Source of the DNA: CAZOLI01 sp964580675
GTDB taxonomy: Bacteria > Planctomycetota > MHYJ01 > CAYXQY01
Assembly (NCBI GenBank): GCA_964580675.1
Contig: CAZOLI010000088.1
Coordinates: 1 to 7,626 of the forward strand
Reading direction: 5' to 3'
DNA length: 7,626 bases
Shown here one piece after another: positions 5,129-7,626 of the stretch. Position 1 is the stretch's first letter, and each line of letters opens with the position of its first letter. The notes beneath the pieces were generated by a model that saw nothing but the letters and a program-made list of their open reading frames with translations, had not been told where the DNA came from and ran no database searches. The position numbers were made by a program, and so were the translations under genes.

Positions 5129-5937
5129 TCGGCGAATACCTGGAAAACATGGATAACGATGGACAAAACATCCGGAACGGCCTCCTGTTGGAGTCCTTTC
5201 TGGAAACCAAAAAAGAACAAACCTGGTTTGCGGTGATCTGGTTGATCGGCGTCTGGGTTCTGTTGATATTTAACCATCCCGGCTGGATGCTTGCGTTTGG
5301 TTCCGCCTATGCTCTGATAACCGGCAAATTGCTCGGAGGCCGGGACACGATTGAGGGATGTGAAGAAATGACGTTCAGCCTTCCCCCCACGAGAAAACAA
5401 CGTTTCCGGGGTCACGCCTGTTTTGGCCTGTGCATCCTCCTGGGATTTACCGTCATCGGTCTTGCGGCCATCTACGGCAACGTTCCTCAAAAACTCTGGG
5501 GGTTGTTCGTTGAATCCGGATTCACCGAACCGAATCCCGGGGTGTCCCGGCCCTGGGTTTTTTATTCCCTGGCGATTTCGGTGCCGGTTTGTCTATTCAT
5601 AACGACCTTTGTCACGGCAGCCGTTACCACTTCACGTCGGGTGATGCAGTCGTCACGGTTGATCGGCGTGCTTTTAACCGCCGGGGTTTTTGGGATCGGA
5701 TACGGGGTTGAATCGATTCTCTGGCACCAGGTGCGCCACCTGGTTCCCGTTCCGCTTCTTCTCGTGGTCAGTATTCTGGTGTTTGTTGTGGGGGAGAACA
5801 GCTACATGAGAAAAGAAGGAAGAAATCAGCCCGTTTCCGGGGAGGATGGCAGTTACTGGGGGGTCTGGATGGTTATTGGCACTTTGTTCGTTGTTGCTGT
5901 TTTGGCCTTCTTTTTGCTTTTTACATTACCAAAGTAG
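5125..5937 (+). CDS. ABC-2-like transporter permease
   Basis: A 270-residue membrane protein and the likely transmembrane partner of the ATPase. Hydrophobic segments lie near 33-50, 52-70, 97-118, 143-168, 178-196, 205-223 and 245-267. After the second segment comes GGRDTIEGCEEMTFSLPPTRKQ (71-92), an acidic stretch followed by SLPxTR. That pattern is typical of the cytoplasmic coupling region of ABC-2-type permeases, where an amphipathic helix touches the ATPase. The start is the ATG of the ATGA overlap, preceded by AGGAGG (5109-5114) with 10 nt spacing, the clearest ribosome site in the window. M9 is an alternative start. The transported substrate is unknown. With one permease gene here, the transporter is either a homodimer or pairs with the next gene product. 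Confidence 0.85.
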   Translation: MIGEYLENMDNDGQNIRNGLLLESFLETKKEQTWFAVIWLIGVWVLLIFNHPGWMLAFGSAYALITGKLLGGRDTIEGCEEMTFSLPPTRKQRFRGHACFGLCILLGFTVIGLAAIYGNVPQKLWGLFVESGFTEPNPGVSRPWVFYSLAISVPVCLFITTFVTAAVTTSRRVMQSSRLIGVLLTAGVFGIGYGVESILWHQVRHLVPVPLLLVVSILVFVVGENSYMRKEGRNQPVSGEDGSYWGVWMVIGTLFVVAVLAFFLLFTLPK

Positions 5938-5955
5938 AAATTAGGGATTATCATT

Positions 5956-7179
5956 ATGCCCACAATTTTCGCTCTTATTCTTCTCGGTCTTGTTGTTGTT
6001 GCGATAATATACGTCACATATTTCTGGAAGCAATCGACGTCTTCCAGACAACCCCAAAAACGATCCTGGATCACCCGCGTGGTCTGCGGGGGGCTGGGCA
6101 GCGTCATTCTGCTTGGCCTGGGATGGGTGACCTGGATTGATGCAACGGGCACGTACACGAATTCTTCGGATGTTTCTGTACCTGTTCCGTCAAAAACCCC
6201 CCAGCCCATTTCTCGAGAGAATCAGAGCACGACCGGAATCCCGGAGGACCATTCCCGGTTTCTGGTGCATTCGGTACTTTTCGATGACATCGGAAAAATA
6301 ATGACACCGGTTGATCTGCGTTCCTTTATTGTTAACTTCTCTGCTGATCAGCCTTCCCCGAGTGTTGTTTCCTTTCGTGTTCCGTCGATTTCGGGAGACG
6401 TCAAATACGAAATAGACCCCCCACGCTCGGGCCCCGGAAAGAGGTTCAATATGCGCGTGAAATATCGCTTCGATTCGCCGTCGTATGTAAACAGCTCAGA
6501 AAAACACATCGAATTTCAGGATCGGGAATCGGTGAAAACGTTCCGACAATCCATTGAATGGTTTTCTCGAGAAGATGTCATGGATCAGGTCTCGCTTGCG
6601 CCGAAAATTGAAACCCCGCTGAAATTGATCTTGATCGTGACGAGGCTTCATCCGGATGATCCGCTCAAGAAAACAGGAATCGAAGGATTTCGAAACCAAT
6701 ATCAGGACGTGCTTAACAACAAAAAGAGCCGGGGTTCCCAATCAGAATCCGGCGCCAAAAACGGAGACGCCTCCCCTTCGCACCCGGACATTCAATTTCA
6801 TTATGGCTCGAAAACGAACAGGGTCAGGGGAGGGGGCGGTTTCGCACTCGCGGAGCATCTCGGCTGGGGATTTGTTCTTCTGATCATTTCGGCCCTCCTT
6901 TTTTCACAGCTGTTTGTCCGTCGTCCACTGGCCTTTGCCGGTTGTCTTGCGCTCGTTGTGCTGTTCTCGGCCGCATGTGATTATCTTGTGCAAACCTATC
7001 ATCTGAGCAAACTCAACAGCGACGAAAGCACGGTATCCCGGCGGGCAAAAGCAGCTCACCACGTACGTTCCACCTTCTTTTTCAGGGATCGTGCCCGGAG
7101 AAATCTGGAATCGGCAAATGTTGGTTCCCCTTCACGGAACCCGGGCAAACGGAAATCTGAAGAGGAAGAAAACAAATAA
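5956..7179 (+). CDS. Unrecognised membrane protein with large non-cytoplasmic domain, last gene of the ABC operon
   Basis: I do not recognise this 407-residue protein. Hydrophobic segments lie at about 4-24, 42-60, 303-319 and 324-346. Between the second and third is a soluble domain of about 240 residues. Its beginning is S/T/P-rich (64-95) and its middle has alternating strand-like runs (FLVHSVLFDDIGKI, VVSFRVPS, RFNMRVKYRF, PLKLILIVTRL). A low-complexity S/G/N stretch (253-279) and RGGGG (291-295) come before the membrane. The tail (347-407) is strongly basic (SRRAKAAHHVR, RDRARR) and ends in KRKSEEEENK. Basic loops at 25-41 and 322-323 suggest the soluble domain faces outside. Four helices would then place the basic tail outside too, against the positive-inside rule, so topology is uncertain. 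It begins 18 bp after the permease, with a weak AGGGA before the ATG. Operon position suggests an accessory or second membrane subunit of the ABC system. Confidence 0.8.
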   Translation: MPTIFALILLGLVVVAIIYVTYFWKQSTSSRQPQKRSWITRVVCGGLGSVILLGLGWVTWIDATGTYTNSSDVSVPVPSKTPQPISRENQSTTGIPEDHSRFLVHSVLFDDIGKIMTPVDLRSFIVNFSADQPSPSVVSFRVPSISGDVKYEIDPPRSGPGKRFNMRVKYRFDSPSYVNSSEKHIEFQDRESVKTFRQSIEWFSREDVMDQVSLAPKIETPLKLILIVTRLHPDDPLKKTGIEGFRNQYQDVLNNKKSRGSQSESGAKNGDASPSHPDIQFHYGSKTNRVRGGGGFALAEHLGWGFVLLIISALLFSQLFVRRPLAFAGCLALVVLFSAACDYLVQTYHLSKLNSDESTVSRRAKAAHHVRSTFFFRDRARRNLESANVGSPSRNPGKRKSEEEENK

Positions 7180-7200
7180 GAAACCAGGAAGTGTTGTGTT

Positions 7201-7235
7201 ATGCGTGATGCGTGGTGCGTTGGGCGTGGTGCGTT
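7201..7235 (+). repeat. Heptamer tandem array, RTGCGTK-type x5
   Basis: Five consecutive 7-mers read ATGCGTG, ATGCGTG, GTGCGTT, GGGCGTG and GTGCGTT, then the array decays into GAGTTGA and TGAGTTG. It starts 21 bp after the stop codon of the 407-residue gene. Confidence 0.75.
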
Positions 7236-7286
7236 GAGTTGATGAGTTGTTGGAGAAGAGGAGCGTTAAGCCTCCGATGTTGTTCT

Positions 7287-7314
7287 TTTTTCGTGTTTCG
7301 TATTTCGAATTTCG
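7287..7314 (+). repeat. Heptamer tandem array, NNTTTCG x4 (first)
   Basis: Four 7-mers read TTTTTCG, TGTTTCG, TATTTCG and AATTTCG. The same motif recurs at 7481-7508. Confidence 0.75.
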
Positions 7315-7336
7315 GATGTTGTCACGTCGCTTTCAA

Positions 7337-7394
7337 CCCAGTAAGGTGGGAAACTGTGTCACCAGAGTCAGAGCCCCGACGGTGACGGAGGGGG
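7337..7394 (+). repeat. 58-nt dispersed repeat, copy 2
   Basis: It matches copy 1 (3020-3077) at 53 of 58 positions. The five differences all lie in the first half. Copy 1 can pair GGGGAG with CTCCCC across the segment GGAAACTGT; copy 2 can pair GGTG with CACC at nearly the same place, so a stem is kept in a shifted register. Unlike copy 1, copy 2 is followed directly by a perfect hairpin and a long hexamer tail. Confidence 0.85.
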
Positions 7395-7409
7395 ACGGCC
7401 TTCGGCCGT
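7395..7409. repeat. Perfect hairpin ACGGCC / GGCCGT attached to repeat copy 2
   Basis: The arms at 7395-7400 and 7404-7409 enclose the loop TTC. A hairpin of similar outline but different bases, ACGGTCC/GGACCGT, occupies the equivalent place at 7542-7558. Confidence 0.7.
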
Positions 7410-7410
7410 G

Positions 7411-7446
7411 GATTAAGATCAAGATAAAGATAAGGATAAAGAGAAC
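7411..7446 (+). repeat. GATAAR hexamer array x6
   Basis: Six hexamers in register read GATTAA, GATCAA, GATAAA, GATAAG, GATAAA and GAGAAC. It follows the hairpin of repeat copy 2 after one base. Shorter versions of the same tail occur at 3086-3109 and 7560-7571. Confidence 0.8.
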
Positions 7447-7480
7447 GTACACAGGCCCGGTTTGGCGATCGGCTTTTGTA

Positions 7481-7508
7481 TTTTTCGTATTTCGGATTTC
7501 GAGTTTCT
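7481..7508 (+). repeat. Heptamer tandem array, NNTTTCG x4 (second)
   Basis: Four 7-mers read TTTTTCG, TATTTCG, GATTTCG and AGTTTCT, the same period and core as 7287-7314. The two arrays flank repeat copy 2 in direct orientation. Confidence 0.75.
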
Positions 7509-7531
7509 GATTTTTTAATGATGCTTCCGCG

Positions 7532-7571
7532 CCCCAGTGGGACGGTCCGGAGGACCGTAGATAAAGATAAG
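7532..7571 (+). repeat. Short derivative of the dispersed repeat: head, hairpin and hexamer tail
   Basis: CCCCAGTGGG (7532-7541) matches the first bases of copy 1. It is joined directly to the perfect 7-bp hairpin ACGGTCC/GGACCGT (7542-7548 and 7552-7558, loop GGA), then to GATAAA GATAAG (7560-7571). The rest of the 58-nt core is absent, so this looks like an internally deleted or minimal form of the element. Confidence 0.6.
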
Positions 7572-7626
7572 GGTCGGTTGCAAGATGAAACCCAAACACT
7601 TTCGTATTACTTTTTGAAAGAAGTTT

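Noticed and set aside
7258..7292. Terminator for the ABC operon (GGAG/CTCC stem with a later T run)
   Set aside because: The stem is only four base pairs and the T run begins about ten bases after it, inside a heptamer array.
7201..7508. CRISPR array
   Set aside because: Repeats are 6-7 bases long and directly adjacent, without spacers of uniform length, and no cas gene is present.

Overview
The window is a moderately GC-rich bacterial chromosome segment. It holds six complete protein genes, the tail of a seventh, one tRNA gene and two long intergenic stretches packed with short repeats and hairpins. Ferrochelatase plus a probable heme O synthase tail point to a respiring bacterium that makes heme. 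The ferrochelatase core (LLNLGGPE, PFLYNLFMDPAIID, YPQYSKTTTGSSL) reads, from memory, most like the Salinibacter/Rhodothermia branch near Bacteroidota. That placement is a low-confidence inference: no rRNA or other phylogenetic marker is present.

Layout. 1-78 (+): C-terminal end of a membrane protein, possibly heme O synthase. 121-1389 (-): ferrochelatase, converging on that tail. 1457-2203 (-): a HAD phosphatase directly upstream of ferrochelatase in the transcription direction, probably co-transcribed. 2204-3730: about 1.5 kb with no credible protein gene. It contains tRNA-Pro(TGG) with a plausible promoter, a cluster of related hairpin repeats (2650-2991), copy 1 of a 58-nt dispersed repeat (3020-3077), two mutually exclusive hairpins (3166-3234), and 9-mer arrays in opposite orientation (3346-3372 and 3631-3657).

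3732-7179 (+): a four-gene operon. It starts at a near-perfect sigma-70-type promoter (TTGACA, 16 bp, TATAAT) whose -35 box lies inside an 8-bp inverted repeat, a good candidate operator. The genes are a YtrA-type GntR regulator, an ABC ATPase, an ABC-2-like permease and a 407-residue membrane protein I do not recognise. The first three genes overlap by 8 bp and 4 bp, and the fourth begins 18 bp later. The likely picture is a self-regulated, envelope-related ABC system in which the regulator represses its own promoter until a signal releases it. The fourth protein, with a large predicted non-cytoplasmic domain, is the least explained component.

7180-7626: a mosaic of short-period repeats. There are three heptamer arrays, a hexamer array, copy 2 of the 58-nt repeat, and a short derivative that keeps only its head, a hairpin and the hexamer tail.

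The strongest leads are the modular repeat family (58-nt core, perfect hairpin, GATAAR tail), the unrecognised fourth gene of the ABC operon, and the operator-like inverted repeat around its promoter.
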